A DNA stretch of 64,000 nucleotides from the NCBI GenBank assembly GCA_963575745.1, contig CAUYUJ010014176.1, positions 77,501-141,500 on the forward strand. Direction: 5' to 3'. Position numbers and translations under genes: made by a program. Of this stretch, positions 1 to 10,308 are shown piece after piece. This DNA is from Prorocentrum cordatum (Eukaryota > Sar > Dinophyceae > Prorocentrales > Prorocentraceae). The first letter of the stretch is position 1; every line of letters starts with the position of its first letter. Under the pieces are notes generated by a model. That model did no database searches. It saw only the letters and a program-made list of their open reading frames with translations, and had not been told where the DNA came from.

Positions 1-1198
1 GAGTGCCCCGCTGCAAGACAACCGCTTGGAAATCTTGAGCCGTGCCAGAACACCAGTCTTCGGGCTTCGACGCCGCGGATCAACGCTGATGTTGCGTCCT
101 GATGATCCGGAATCATGCCAGAACGCCCTTCCTGGGCTGACTGTGGCGCCTTGTCAATCCGAAGTAGTGCCTGCACTCCGTGTCTTGGACGTCAGCCATC
201 AGATCCCGTGAAAACGCTGTAAACTCTTGAGACGAAAATGCGCGGGGCGAAGGCGATCGCCGCATTTTGAAAAAGGTACCGCCCTCCATCCGTGAAGCTT
301 TTGCACACTTTACTCGGCTCTGCATCATTTTGAAAACGGCCCGCCTTAAATCCGTGAAGCTCTTGGGAGTTTTGAAGGCGAATCTGGGCGGCGCCAACGC
401 GAGTGTCACATTTTGAAAACGACCCGCCCGCAATCCGTGAAACTCCTTGCAACCTTTTAAGACGAATGCGAGCGGCGCTAATTCGAGAACCACATTTTGA
501 AAACGACCCGCCCTCCATCCGTGAGACTGTTGCATGCTTTAAGCCTAAGTGTCATACGTGGTGAGGAAGTCTCGGGCGAAACGCCTGGCCCGCCCGACCG
601 ACACGTCTCGGGGTGCGGCAGGGAGGAGTTATTATATTGAAAGGGATGGAGGAGGAGGGGGAGGAGGAGGACCGGGAGGAGGAGGAGGAGGAGGAGGAGG
701 AGGAGCAGGATAAGGAGGGAGGAGGAGGAGGAGGGAGGAGGAGGAGGGAGGAGGAGGAGGAGGAGGAGGAGGAGGAGGGAGGAGGAGGAGGAGGAGGAGG
801 AGGAGGAGGAGGAGGAGGAGGAGGAGGAGGAGGAGGAGGAGGAGGAGGGAGGAGGAGGAGGACGAGTAGGACGAGGAGTTGGTGGAGGGATGGGGGCGGA
901 GGAGGAGGAGGGGGAGGAGGCGGAGGAGGAGGAGTTGGAGGAGGACGAGTAGGACGAGGAGGTTGGAGGAGGATGGGGGCGGAGGAGGAGGAGGGGGAGG
1001 AGGCGGAGGAGGAGGAGGATGATGATGATGAGGAGGAGGAGGAGGAGCAGCAGGACGCGCTGGTGGGCATCCACTAGTCCATCTGGGGTCCTGGTACTCC
1101 GTGTCCGGCATGTGTTCGACAGGGGGGAGGAGGAGGAGGAGGAGGAGGAGGAGGAGGAGGAGGAGGAGGAGGAGGAGGAGGAGGAGGAGGAGGAGGAG
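1..1198 (+). repeat. Composite macrosatellite, copy 1
   Basis: Bases 1-200 carry a degenerate 72-bp repeat (module D, recognised by gaatcrtgccagaacgcc). Bases 200-540 carry about four 83-bp repeats (module A, with gtgcgcggcgctaaggcg and cattttgaaaacgacccgcc). Bases 541-640 are a linker (module B, with ggtgaggaagtctcgggcg). Bases 643-1055 are a GGA microsatellite (module C). A 65-bp module E (ctggtgggca, ccatctggggtcctgg) follows at 1056-1122, then a second GGA run. The same order recurs at 2558, 4125 and 4983 and, inverted, at 18066-19070. No coding content is supported; long Glu/Gly or Ser/Pro frames here are microsatellite artefacts. Confidence 0.9.
643..1198 (+). repeat. GGA/GAG trinucleotide array
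   Basis: Imperfect (GGA)n interrupted by GGGA, GAC and GAT units, split by the 65-bp module E at 1056-1122. It is module C of the composite repeat. Confidence 0.95.
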
Positions 1199-1366
1199 TT
1201 CAACCTGACGAAGGACCGACCACAAGTGTGAAGGTCTGACGCAAAATTGCGCCATCCACAGAAGACCATCGAGAACTGACTGAGGACGACCTCCATAACC
1301 TGCAGCAAGAACCACTAGTCGATGAAGACCACCTCGAAGGAGCAGAGCAGCACCGAAGGCAGAGTA

Positions 1367-2544
1367 TCAGCCCGAAGGACTCAAACTCGCCGAACTCACC
1401 GTGCAGAGAGCAGCTCCCAGGCCACGAAGCAAGGAACCGACGTCATCCTGCTCGCTGCCACCGCACTCCTTGGGCGCGATCGGATTGTTGTGCACGACGA
1501 ACGCACACGTGCCAGCATCTTGACGAGTGGGCGAACGGACGTTCAAGACGCCCGCAGCTCCCAAGCGCGCACCGGGCTGGTGACTCATGCGGCGTATGTG
1601 GCCTCCGCTTCGTGCAGAAGAGGACCGTTGGCAGAAGGCGAACTCGGCGCATTGCCTCTGACCCAATATTCTCCAACACCATCATCTCCACGTGGCTCTT
1701 GAAGATGAGCACCATGAGCAAACATACCAGCCGTCGTGCCTCCTTCGGGTGTAACAAACATGAACATGCAGCAGTGTCCGAACAAAAAGTAGCCGTAACC
1801 ACTTCCGCCGAACCAGTAGCAGGCATTACATCCCGCCCGCTATCAGGAGGTGAAGGAGAACCCGAACGCCGAGGAACACGAATATCTGTCTCCGCGACAC
1901 GACGAAGCGAAGGCACATCGTCAGCGGGAGCCACAGCCGCTGCGCCACGCCCTGCATCCGCATCGGCAGCAGCCAACCCCTTTGAGGCAGCGAATGGAAC
2001 TTCACGGCTCCACAGGTGCACGGAATGCCGAGGATGCTCGGGGACACACTGCATCCAGACCCTGACCTGGCAGAAGGCATATCACCAGGAAGGGCACCGC
2101 CAGCCTGCGGTACACCTTGATGCCCACGTCCAGGATGGACAACACCACGCCCAGGGACCGCTCCCAACCTTGGGCCACGCTGAGCAGCGCGAAGAACTCT
2201 GGCAGACGCTGTGGCCACATGCACGCAGAGTCCACATCCGAAACATATTCCTTCGACAAGGAGGCCACAAGCACCAGAAGCATCGCCAGTACCCGATCTG
2301 CGACGATGCCGTCCACGCCCAGGAGATAGGCAACGGACGTGTAGTGCTGGAAGAGCAATGCCTACAAATGCTGAACCTCCGACTGCAGTTTGACGATCGA
2401 CCTTTCGGCTGCCTCTCTGGCCGAACGAGCAGCAGCTGCCCGCTCAGACCTGGGCCGCCATTGGTGCCAAGAAGGACCATCCCGCGCCATCGCATGAATC
2501 GAGCAAGCTCGAACCAAACTGGCTTGAGCCAAAATGGCTACGGA
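1367..2544 (-). pseudogene. DinoSL-tagged processed pseudogene, unidentified membrane protein
   Basis: The minus strand starts with a complete DinoSL at 2544-2523, so this segment derives from a reverse-transcribed, trans-spliced mRNA. A plausible ATG lies at 2490-2488 (protein begins MARDGPSWHQWRPRSER), 32 nt after the leader. The first 40 or so residues are Ala/Glu/Arg-rich and helix-forming. A TAG at 2364-2362 interrupts the frame, which then continues with hydrophobic segments (YLLGVDGIVADRVLAMLLVL near 2330-2270; VVLSILDVGIKVYRRLAVPF near 2140-2080). A frameshift near 2050 and a further stop near 1826 follow, with more hydrophobic sequence (IFVFLGVRVLLHLLIAGG). No introns are apparent. 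The family is not recognised. No poly(A) was seen, and the 3' limit is only where coding-like sequence fades. Confidence 0.72.
2523..2544 (-). other. Relict dinoflagellate spliced leader (DinoSL), complete
   Basis: The reverse complement reads T-CCGTAGCCATTTTGGCTC-AAG, which is the full 22-nt dinoflagellate spliced leader known from trans-spliced mRNAs. The next bases are CCAGTTTGG, without a GT donor, so this is a copied leader and not an SL RNA gene. Upstream on the minus strand it abuts a short TCC (GGA) array. Confidence 0.95.
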
Positions 2545-2557
2545 GGAGGAGGAGGAT

Positions 2558-4124
2558 GAAAACCAGTGTAAACCCAACACTCATCAACGATGTTGTGAAA
2601 AACCCTCCCTCGGAGCTCCCACTTCACAGGCCCCTACAAGGGTTGATTTCCACTCAAGGAAGTTCCCCGTCGGGAGACAACCGTTGCAAGATCCTGAAGC
2701 GTGCGACAACACAATGCTCGGAACTGCAACGTCACGAATCAACTCGCCTGTTGCGTCTTGGAGATCCCGAATCGTGCCAGAGCGCCATCCCTGGGCTGCA
2801 GCACCGCGCATCAACGTGATTGTCGCGCCCTGACTACCTGGAATCGTTCCAAACCGCCATTTCTGGTACGTGAGCCGTTGGAACCCGTGAGCCTCTTGCA
2901 ATTTCTTAAGGCGAATGGGTGCTGCGCTGAGGCGAGATCCGCATGTTGTACACGGCCCGCCTTCAATTCGTGACGCCCTTGTAAACCCTTGGGGTGAATG
3001 TGCGCGGGGCTAAAGCGAGAGTCACATTTTAAACATGGCCCGCCCTCAGCCCGTGACATTTTCGCAAGGTTTTCAGGCACATGTGCGCGGCGCTAAGGCG
3101 AGAGCCACGTCTTTGAACACGATCCGCCCGCAATCTTTGAAGCTCTTGCAAATTGTTAAGACGAGTGTGCACGGCGCCAAGGCGAGAGCCACATTTTGAA
3201 AACGAACCGCTTTCAATCAATGGGGCTACTGCGAACTTTTAAGACGAATGTGCGCGGCGCTATGGCGAGAGCCACATTTTGAACACGACCCGCCTTCAAT
3301 CCATGCAGCTCTTGCAGATGGTTGCGGCTAGCGTGCGCGGCGCTTAGGCGAGAGCCACATTTTGATCACGGCCCGCCTTCAACCCGTGAAATTCTTGCAA
3401 TGTTTTAAGACACACGTGTGCGGCGCTGCGGCCAGAGCCACATCTGGAACACGGCCCGTCCTCAATCTTTGAAGCTCTTGCAAATTGTCAAGCCGAGTGT
3501 GCGCGGCGCTAAGGCGAGAACCGCATGTTGACCAGGAGCCACAACCATTGAAACTATTGCAACATTTCAAGACGAATGTGCGCGGAACGGCCCGCCCTTC
3601 ATCCGTAAACATTGAGAAGTTTTGAAGACGAATGTGCGCGGCGCTACGGCGAAAGCCGCATTGTGGAAGCGACCCGCCCTCATTCTTTGAAGCTCTTGCA
3701 AACCTTTAAGGCGAGTGTGCGCGGCGCTTAGGCGAGAGCCACATTTTGATCACCGCCCGCCCTCAATTCATGAAGCTCTTGTAAATATTTCAGACGATTG
3801 TGCGTGGCGCTATGGCAAGGGCCACATTGTGTAAGCGACCCGCCCTCCATCAGTGAAGCTCTTGCCAGTTTTTCAGCTTCTGGATCATACGTGGTGAGGA
3901 AGTCTCAGGCGAAACGCTCGGCCCGCCCTTCCGACTGCCCTCGGGGTGCGACAGAGGGGAGCTATTTATACAGAGCAGGAATGGAGGACGAGGAGGAGGA
4001 AGAGGAGAACGAGGAGGAGGTGGAGGAGGATGAGAGATGAGGAGGAGGAGGAGGTGGAGAAGGAGGATCGGGAAGGAAGAGGGGGAGGAAGAGGAAAAGG
4101 AGGAGGAGGAGGAGGAGGAGGGGG
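2558..4124 (+). repeat. Composite macrosatellite, copy 2
   Basis: Starts with ccagtgtaaacccaa. Module D (72-73 bp; gaatc/gaagc anchors at 2696, 2769, 2841) is followed by the longest module A array, about 12 copies between 2890 and 3880. The anchor gtgcgcgg at 3083, 3167, 3250, 3333 and 3416 gives an 83-84 bp period. Module B lies at 3885-3975 and the GGA array at 3980-4120. Confidence 0.9.
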
Positions 4125-4982
4125 ACCAGTGTAAACCCAAGTGGCATCATCTATGTTGGCGTAAACCCTCCCTCCAAGCTCCTTCGTCATAGGCCCCTAC
4201 AACGGTTCAGTTCCATTGAAGGAACTGCCTCTTTGGACAACCGTTTGAAGACCCTGAAGCATGCCAAAACGTTGTTTCCGGGATTCCAACGCCACGGGCC
4301 ACCTGACTGTTGCGTCTTGACAGTCCTGAATCGTGCCAGAGAGTCATTTTTGGGACTTCAACACAGCGAACCAACATAACTGTTGCACCAGCATAACCCT
4401 GAATCTTTTCTAAACGCCATTTCTGGCACGTTGATGATGGGATTCCGCGGAACTTTTGCATTTTTTCAAACGATTGTGCGCCGCGCTAAAGCGAGAACCA
4501 CAGTTTGGAAAAGGAGCCGCCTCCAATCCGTGAAACTCAAGCAGATTTTCAAAACGAATGTGCGCCGCGCTAAGGCGAAAACTACATCTTGAAGAGGAAC
4601 CGCCCTCAATCCGTGAAGCTCTTGTAATTGTTTAGAACTAATGTGTGCCGCGCTAACGCGAGAGCCACATTTTGAGAACGACCCGCCCTCAATCCGAGAA
4701 GCTCTTGAATTTTTGTTGTAAATGAATGTGCGGCGCGCTAATGCGAGAGTCACATTTCGAAAACGACCCGTCCTCCATCAGTGAAAATTGTTGCACATGT
4801 TTAAGCTTCACAGTCGTAGATGGTGAGGAAACCCCAGCCGAAACGCCCGGTCCGCCCTAAACACTGGCTCCAGGGTGCGACAAGGAGAAGTTAGTCATAA
4901 GGAAAAGGAGCCGGAAAAGGAGTGGAGGAGGAGGACGGTAGAGGAGGAGGAAGGGGAGGTGGAGGAGGTGGAGGAGGAGGAG
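4125..4982 (+). repeat. Composite macrosatellite, copy 3
   Basis: Module D at 4125-4440 (anchors 4256, 4328, 4401), module A at 4450-4790 (about four 83-bp copies), module B at 4800-4895, GGA array at 4900-4982. It follows copy 2 directly, so copies 2-4 form a tandem array of higher-order units. Confidence 0.9.
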
Positions 4983-6240
4983 GACAAGTGCAAACACAAG
5001 GCTTATCAACGATATTGAAATCACCCCCGCTTCCAAGTTCCCTTTCGTATGCCTCTACATGGACACATTCTCACTGAGTGAATTGACCCGTTGGCAAACA
5101 ACCGATTTGAAATCTGAGCTGTGCCAGAACAATATTCCTGGGAATTCAACACGAACCAACGTAACTGTTGCACCCTGACGGTCCGACATCGTACCAAAAC
5201 GCCTTTGCTGGGACCTTAGTCATGATAGTCTTTGAAACTGTTATAAACTCTTCAAGCGAATGTGCGCGGCGCTTAGGCGAGAATCACTTTGTGAAAAGGA
5301 GCCACCCTCCATCCGTGAAGCCCTTGCATTTTTCAGACGAGTGTGTGCGAAGCTGAGGCGGGAACCACGTTTTTGAAACGATCCGTCCTCCATCCGTGAA
5401 GCTCTTGCATTTGTTAAGACGGACGTGCGCGGGGCTAAGGCGATAACCACACTTTGAAAACGACCCGCCCTCCATCCGTGATGCACAGTTCAAGTCGCAT
5501 GATCATACATGGTGAGGAAGTCTCGGGCGAAACGCCCAGCCCGCCCTTCCGACCGGCCTCGGGGTGCGACAGGGAGGAGTTATTCATAAGCGAAAAGAAT
5601 ACATTGATGGGGGGTGGAGGACGGGAGGAGACTGAGGAGGCAGAGGAGGAGGAAGAGGAGGAGGAGGAGGAGGACGAGGAGGAGGAGGAGGACGAGGAGG
5701 AGGAGGAGGAGGACGAGGAGGAGGATGAGGAGGAGGAGGAGGAGGACATGTTGGTGGGCAACCACTCGTCCATCTTGGGGTTCTGGTGGGATTCCGTATG
5801 TGTTCGGGGGGAGGAGGGGGAGGTGGATGGGGGAGGGGAGGGGGGAGGACTAGCAGGAGGAGGAGGAGGAGGAGGAGGGGGGAGGAGGAGGAGGATAAGG
5901 AAGAAGAGGAGGAGGAGGAGGAGGAGGACGCGCTGGTTGGCAATCGCTCGTCCATTTGGGGTCCTGGTGCGATTCCGTATCCGGCATGTGTTCGTGGGGG
6001 TGGAGGTGGAGGAACAGGAGGAGGAGGAGAAGGAGGAGGAGGCGAAGGCGGAGGAGGAGGCGGAGGAGGAGGCGGAGGAGGAGGAGCTGGAGACGGAGAC
6101 GGAGGCGGACAGCCACCATGGAGACAAAGGCCCGCAGCTCGAAGAGGACCGAGACGGAGACGGAGACGGAGGAGGAGGATGAGGAGGAGGTGGAGGAGGA
6201 GGAGGAGGAGGAGGAGGACAAGCTAGATGCGCTCGCGTCA
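4983..6240 (+). repeat. Composite macrosatellite, copy 4, with two extra E modules
   Basis: Module D at 4983-5230, module A at 5240-5490 (three copies), module B at 5500-5600. GGA arrays follow, interrupted by module E at about 5750-5812 and 5928-5998. Module E also occurs at 1056-1122, each time embedded in GGA. Confidence 0.9.
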
Positions 6241-6309
6241 CATCTGACGTCCTACCCCTCCCTCCCATCCCTTACCGTGGCGTAGATATCCTCTCTTTTT
6301 GCACGGCAA

Positions 6310-6500
6310 TGATCGCGAGAGGGTACGCGATGTATGGTAGCGCACGGCATGGCATGGCGAAGAAGAGCACGGAGCGTAGCATGCCATAGCATGGCGTGGC
6401 ATTGCGCAGTGAACCATTGCATCACAAAGCATTGCAACACAACGCATGGCATGGCACAGCGGCGCAGAACAGAACACCGCACAACATGTCATGGCATGGC
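6310..6500. repeat. Degenerate GCATGGCAT-rich low-complexity tract
   Basis: Repeated catggcatggc, tagcatgcc and gcattgc words with no strict period. It has open frames on both strands that look compositional, not coding. Confidence 0.7.
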
Positions 6501-7070
6501 GCCAGCTTCTTTGGAGGGTAAATGGATCTTCTTCGAAAGGTCTGGGCCGGTCTGGAGTCGTGGCTCCATGTCTAGCTCCTTAGGCTCCCCGAAGGGCTCC
6601 ACGCCAGGCGAGGCTGATGGAGAGCACCCGCTGGCTCTGCTTTCAACATCGCCTTCTCAAAGCAGAAACGGGGCTCCCGCTTGAGACTTCCTGCAAGCGA
6701 CTACGCCCCAAGTGGGGGCCAAACAATCAACGAATCGGCACCGAATGTGTAATCACTTCCGATGGTTTCTTCGGGGAGGCATTTCCTTAGATTTTGGGGC
6801 CTACTTGGAAGGAAGTCCAGCGCCGCAGCGGGAGCATGATTCGGACCGAACGGAAGCGCGGAAATGAGGCCAGCGCTGCAGCGGGAGCACGATTCGGAAT
6901 GAGGGGAAGCCCGAAAATGAGGCCAGCGCTTCAGCGGGAGCAGCATTCTGGACAATGGCCCAAGCGAAAACCCGTTTCCTGGGAATCCAGTTTGCAAAAA
7001 AAACAGTACGCGGAGGGGGGCGGGTATTTCTTGGACGTCGTCAGGGAAGAGAGGAGAGTAGTATTCAGTT
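6500..7070 (+). other. Non-coding stretch with a 53-bp tandem repeat
   Basis: Bases 6815-6955 contain three copies of a 52-53 bp unit (ccagcgctgcagcgggagca; starts 6819, 6872, 6924). A reverse-orientation core word (gcttgagacttcctgcaagc) lies at 6682. No gene is seen. Confidence 0.75.
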
Positions 7071-7073
7071 TGT

Positions 7074-7114
7074 GTGGATGATGCTGATGATGATGATGCT
7101 GATGATGATGATGG

Positions 7115-7176
<62 letters not shown>

Positions 7177-7256
7177 CTGATGCTGATGCTGATGATGATG
7201 ATGATGACGATGATGATGATGCTGATGATGCTGATGATGATGATGCTGATGATGCT

Positions 7257-7287
<31 letters not shown>

Positions 7288-7334
7288 ATGAGGAGGAGGA
7301 GGAGGAGGAGGAGGAGGAGGAGGAGGAAGAGGAG
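7074..7334 (+). repeat. GAT array passing into a GAG array
   Basis: (GAT)n with GCT interruptions to about 7288, then (GAG)n to about 7334. The resulting poly-Asp, poly-Met, poly-His and poly-Ile frames are artefacts. Confidence 0.95.
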
Positions 7335-8087
7335 CCCGCGATGAAGCACTTGCTTTTTTTGGGATGTGCGGTGCAACATGGTGTGGCCTGGCAGCGAGGG
7401 CGGGGATCACGATCCAGCTGCTCCGCCGCGAATGTCTGCCGCCGTGTTGCGGGGGGCGTGCTGCTGGTGGTGGGGGGTGGATGGCGATTGGTGGGAGCTG
7501 GTGCTACCAGGAGGGGCAAGGGCGTCCGCGGTGCGGTCGGTTCGGCTGCGTCGCAGTTGGGCGCTCCGTCGGCTGTGGCGTCGTTGCGGCGTCGGTGCAT
7601 CCTTCTATGCTGCTGTTATTTTCAGGTTGTGCTGCTGGTTTTCAGTTGTACTGTCGCCGTGTGGACCTGGGTCCCCCCCCCGGATGACCGCCTGGCATTC
7701 TCGTACGCACGATGCGCTGAGGGCGAGGTGGCAGGTTTGCCCCCCCAAGACTTCCGATTCGTGGGCCCCGAGCTGCCAACCCCATCCTCAGGACATTGTT
7801 TCGTGTACTAGTGTTTTTTTGTCGCGCGTCGTTGATTTCTGTATGCCGAGCCAGGACCACGTTTGCATAGGTCCCAAAATCAGACGAACTGGTCTCAGCA
7901 ATGTGTGAAGGCGCCAGTCGTGTGGGCATCGTACTGCTTTTTCCGCATCAGGCCGGGCGTGCCAGTGATGGTCGGCGCCCTCCTACGTAGGTTCGGGGGC
8001 AACGACAGGGCGGGGGGGAAGGCGTGGGGGGGATGCAGCGTCGCCCACTGCTCGCCGATCTGGGCCTGACAGCCCCAACCCGCCCAG
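7335..8087. other. No gene recognised; diverged copy of a CGGTTCGG repeat
   Basis: Bases 7524-7660 (ggtcggttcggctgcgtcgcag ... ctgtcgccgtg) resemble 9052-9235 (ggtcggttcggttgcgtcgcag ... ctgtcgccgtg), giving a diverged dispersed repeat of about 140-190 bp. The rest has no recognisable coding content. Confidence 0.55.
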
Positions 8088-8405
8088 GCACGTGCGGATT
8101 CGCCGTCGGGGGGCCCACCGCCGATCTATCGGCGACGCATCGCCGATTCAAGGCCAATGTGTCCCCTCCTGTGCCAGCCCCCCCCCATCCCCCCCTATCG
8201 TTGCCTGTGCCAGCCCCCCCCCATCCCCCCTATCGTTGATTGACCAAGAAAGGACCCCTAACCCTTTGGGAGGGGACCTTTGTTAGGAGGGCCAGGCACA
8301 TCAGGGACAGGGGGTCTGTTCTGCAGATGTATCGAACCAAGCTGCCCAGAATTATTATCTCTGATGCGAAGACAGGGACCTCAGTGAGGCTGCGTGTTCA
8401 CCGTG
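8088..8405 (+). repeat. Dispersed repeat, ATCGGCGAT element plus downstream segment
   Basis: Bases 8088-8160 carry cgccgatctatcggcgacgc and atcgccgattc, shared with 33555-33640, 48295-48370 and 49945-49990. Bases 8240-8400 (ccctttgggaggggacct ... ctgcagatgtatcg ... gcgaagacagggacctcagt) match the reverse complement of 58640-58795. Confidence 0.8.
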
Positions 8406-8469
8406 TTGTTCGGGTTCGGGGTTCTCTTATCCTCAACGAATCGTTGCCCCTCCCAGGTGGGGATTCGCC

Positions 8470-8620
8470 TGCTGCCACCAGACGATGAAGAACGCCTACT
8501 GCGTGCCCCTGCGGCGGCACGCCGAGGCGCCCGAGGGCGAGGAGGAGCCCGCCGAGGAGGCGCTGGAGCAGGCAGGGCTGCAGGACCGGGGAGGCGGATG
8601 GGGCTCCGGGGCGGCCGCAC
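8470..8620 (+). CDS. Candidate exon, unidentified acidic protein
   Basis: A pyrimidine/CAG context (gctgccaccag) precedes a frame reading MKNAYCVPLRRHAEAPEG followed by an acidic stretch (EEEPAEEALEQAGLQD). Codon choice is strongly G/C at third positions, unlike surrounding repeats. The frame loses protein-like character after about 8620 and enters a foldback element at 8690. No homologue is recognised and the downstream splice site is not fixed, so this may be an isolated exon or chance. Confidence 0.3.
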
Positions 8621-8689
8621 GTCGGCGGCGTGCCCGGGGCGGGAAGCGAGGGTGTGCACTCGGAGGACGCGTAGTGGGGGGGCGATACT

Positions 8690-8890
8690 TCGAAGAAGGA
8701 AAAACGCCACAAACATACACTTGAGGCGCTCCGCGCGGATTTCTTGGCTATGCGCATGGCCCCCCCCCCGCGGCGCCTCCGGCGCCGCCCCTGGCGCGCT
8801 CCGCGCGCCAGGGAGGGGGGTCCAGCGCAGATCCAAGAAATCCGCGCAGAGCGCCAAAAGTGTATGTTCACGGCGTGCTTTCTTTCCTCA
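8690..8890. mobile_element. Foldback (MITE-like) element with about 60-bp inverted repeats
   Basis: Left arm 8693-8750 (cgccacaaacatacactt, gcgcggatttcttgg) is an imperfect inverted copy of right arm 8828-8889 (ccaagaaatccgcgc, aagtgtatgttcacgg). The loop holds a second GC-rich inverted repeat (ggcgcctccggcgcc; cctggcgcgctccgcgcgccagg). No target duplication is evident and no protein is encoded. Confidence 0.8.
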
Positions 8891-9244
8891 GAATGGGGGG
8901 GCGGCGAGGGCTGCCGAATAGGAGCCCTTTCGGGCTCCTGAAGGGGCACTTTTGGGGCCCCCAAGGGGGCCTTCAGGGCCCGAGAAGGGCACCTTCCTTT
9001 TCCTCCCCCCAACTTATCGCCCCCCCCTCTTTTTTATTCGCGCCCACTTCGCGGCTCGGTCGGTTCGGTTGCGTCGCAGTCGTTTGCGTTCGGTCGGTTC
9101 GGTTCGTTTCGTTCGGTTATCGTGTCGTTGCCGCGTCGCTGCGCCCTTCGTAGGCTGCTTTCGGCCTGCCGATTTCGGTCGGCTTCGATTTCGCTGTCGG
9201 TTCGGTCGGTTTTCGGTTTTGCTGTCGCCGTGCACGGCTTTGGG

Positions 9245-9418
9245 CAGTGAGAGGAGGCAGGCCTTCTCAGAAGGCGGCGGGGCTTCTCAGAAGCCCCCGC
9301 GCCTTCTGAGACATTTTCTGTGTCTTCGCTGGAGGAATAGAGCACCTCGCAGAAGGCCCGAGTCCTTTCGAGCCTTCTGAGAAGCCCCGCCACTTCTCGC
9401 TTGCCCCCATGCTCGCCG
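9245..9418. mobile_element. CTTCTCAGAAG foldback element, copy 1
   Basis: A nested palindromic element of about 175-205 bp built from ccttctcagaaggcgg, gcttctcagaagcc and gccttctgagaagcc. It shares its plan and right-end sequence (cccccatgctcgccgtcgag) with copies at 32385-32588 and 60160-60366. The left end is the most degraded of the three. Confidence 0.8.
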
Positions 9419-9584
9419 TCGAGGGGAGGCGGAGGGGGCTCGGGGTGACAGCACGGTTCTGGGACTCGGTCGTTCTCCGAGGCCGTCTCGGGCGACTGGG
9501 GCCTTTCCGAGGTCCCCAAGACGTCAGGTCGGGGGGGATTCCCATCCGAGGCGGTCATTTATACATGACCACCGTCTGGAGGGT

Positions 9585-9740
9585 CAGTTATCGGAGCCTC
9601 GGCAGGCGGTGGATATGGACATATTCGGGCCCACAGGGGCCGAAAGATATCCACATCCACCGCCCGCTGGGGCACCAGGACATCGGTTCCCAGGCGGTGG
9701 TGGATATGGATAAATCCCCGCCTCGCATCCCAGGTCACAG
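9585..9740. repeat. Hairpin-forming dispersed repeat
   Basis: The arms ggcggtggatatggacatat-tcgggccc and gggccgaaagatatcc-acatccaccgcc form a 28-bp stem with a 4-nt loop at about 9608-9668. A related copy at 48540-48640 keeps ggcttcggcagtggtgga and acatattcgggccc. Confidence 0.75.
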
Positions 9741-10002
9741 CACGGTCTGTCACCGCAACGTTTGGGAGCCCCAGCTGGTTGTAAAGCGTGACCAGGGGCA
9801 CGGACAGAGCGCAGATCGGCTCAGGACGCCGCGGTGGCCTCCGCCTTCCGCGGCGGGGCGGCGGGGCGCAACGATAATCGCGCTCCGCGCGTCACGGTCT
9901 GGGCCAGAGCGGCTGCCCTTCTCCACGGGCGCGGCGCGAGGCAACGACCGATCGGCCCAGGGATGGTCCTGAAACAGAACACGGGAATGCACACGTATAT
10001 GT

Positions 10003-10055
10003 ACGTTTTTTTACGACAGTTTGCGTAGTTGCAACGTGAGGGGGGCGCACGGTGC
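10003..10055 (+). repeat. 5' direct terminal repeat of the decayed DIRS-like element
   Basis: A T-run followed by acagtttgcgtagttgcaac and a GC-rich tail ending cacggtg. It matches 15680-15733 (acagtttacgtagttgtaac ... cgcggtg) in the same orientation at roughly 80% by eye. The two copies bracket the retroelement remnants. Confidence 0.6.
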
Positions 10056-10308
10056 AAAGCGGATGCAGGCGTACCTCCTCCACTCTCTGGAGAGTCGCTC
10101 CGTTCGACCGGCACCGCCGCGATCCTGAGGGTGGTGCGGACCGATTGGTCGGGGTTGCGCCCACGAGCCTGCGCTGAGCTGCGGCGACGGTGGCGGCTCG
10201 CCCGTCGGCGGCGGGACCAAATGGCTGGAGACATCGTGGCCTGCGTGCATCGGCTGGATCGGGTGGCGACGGCGAGGGCCAGTTCAGGAGCGTGCCCCGC
10301 CAGCTACG

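Noticed and set aside
2523-2544. SL RNA gene
   Set aside because: The leader is followed by CCAGTTTGG and not by a GT donor, and no Sm-binding site follows. The same applies at 36242-36261, where ATGGCC follows.
1612-2559. 315-residue plus-strand open frame
   Set aside because: It lies antisense to the DinoSL-headed pseudogene, is His/Gln/Arg-rich without motifs, and ends in GGA-encoded glycine. It is a shadow frame.
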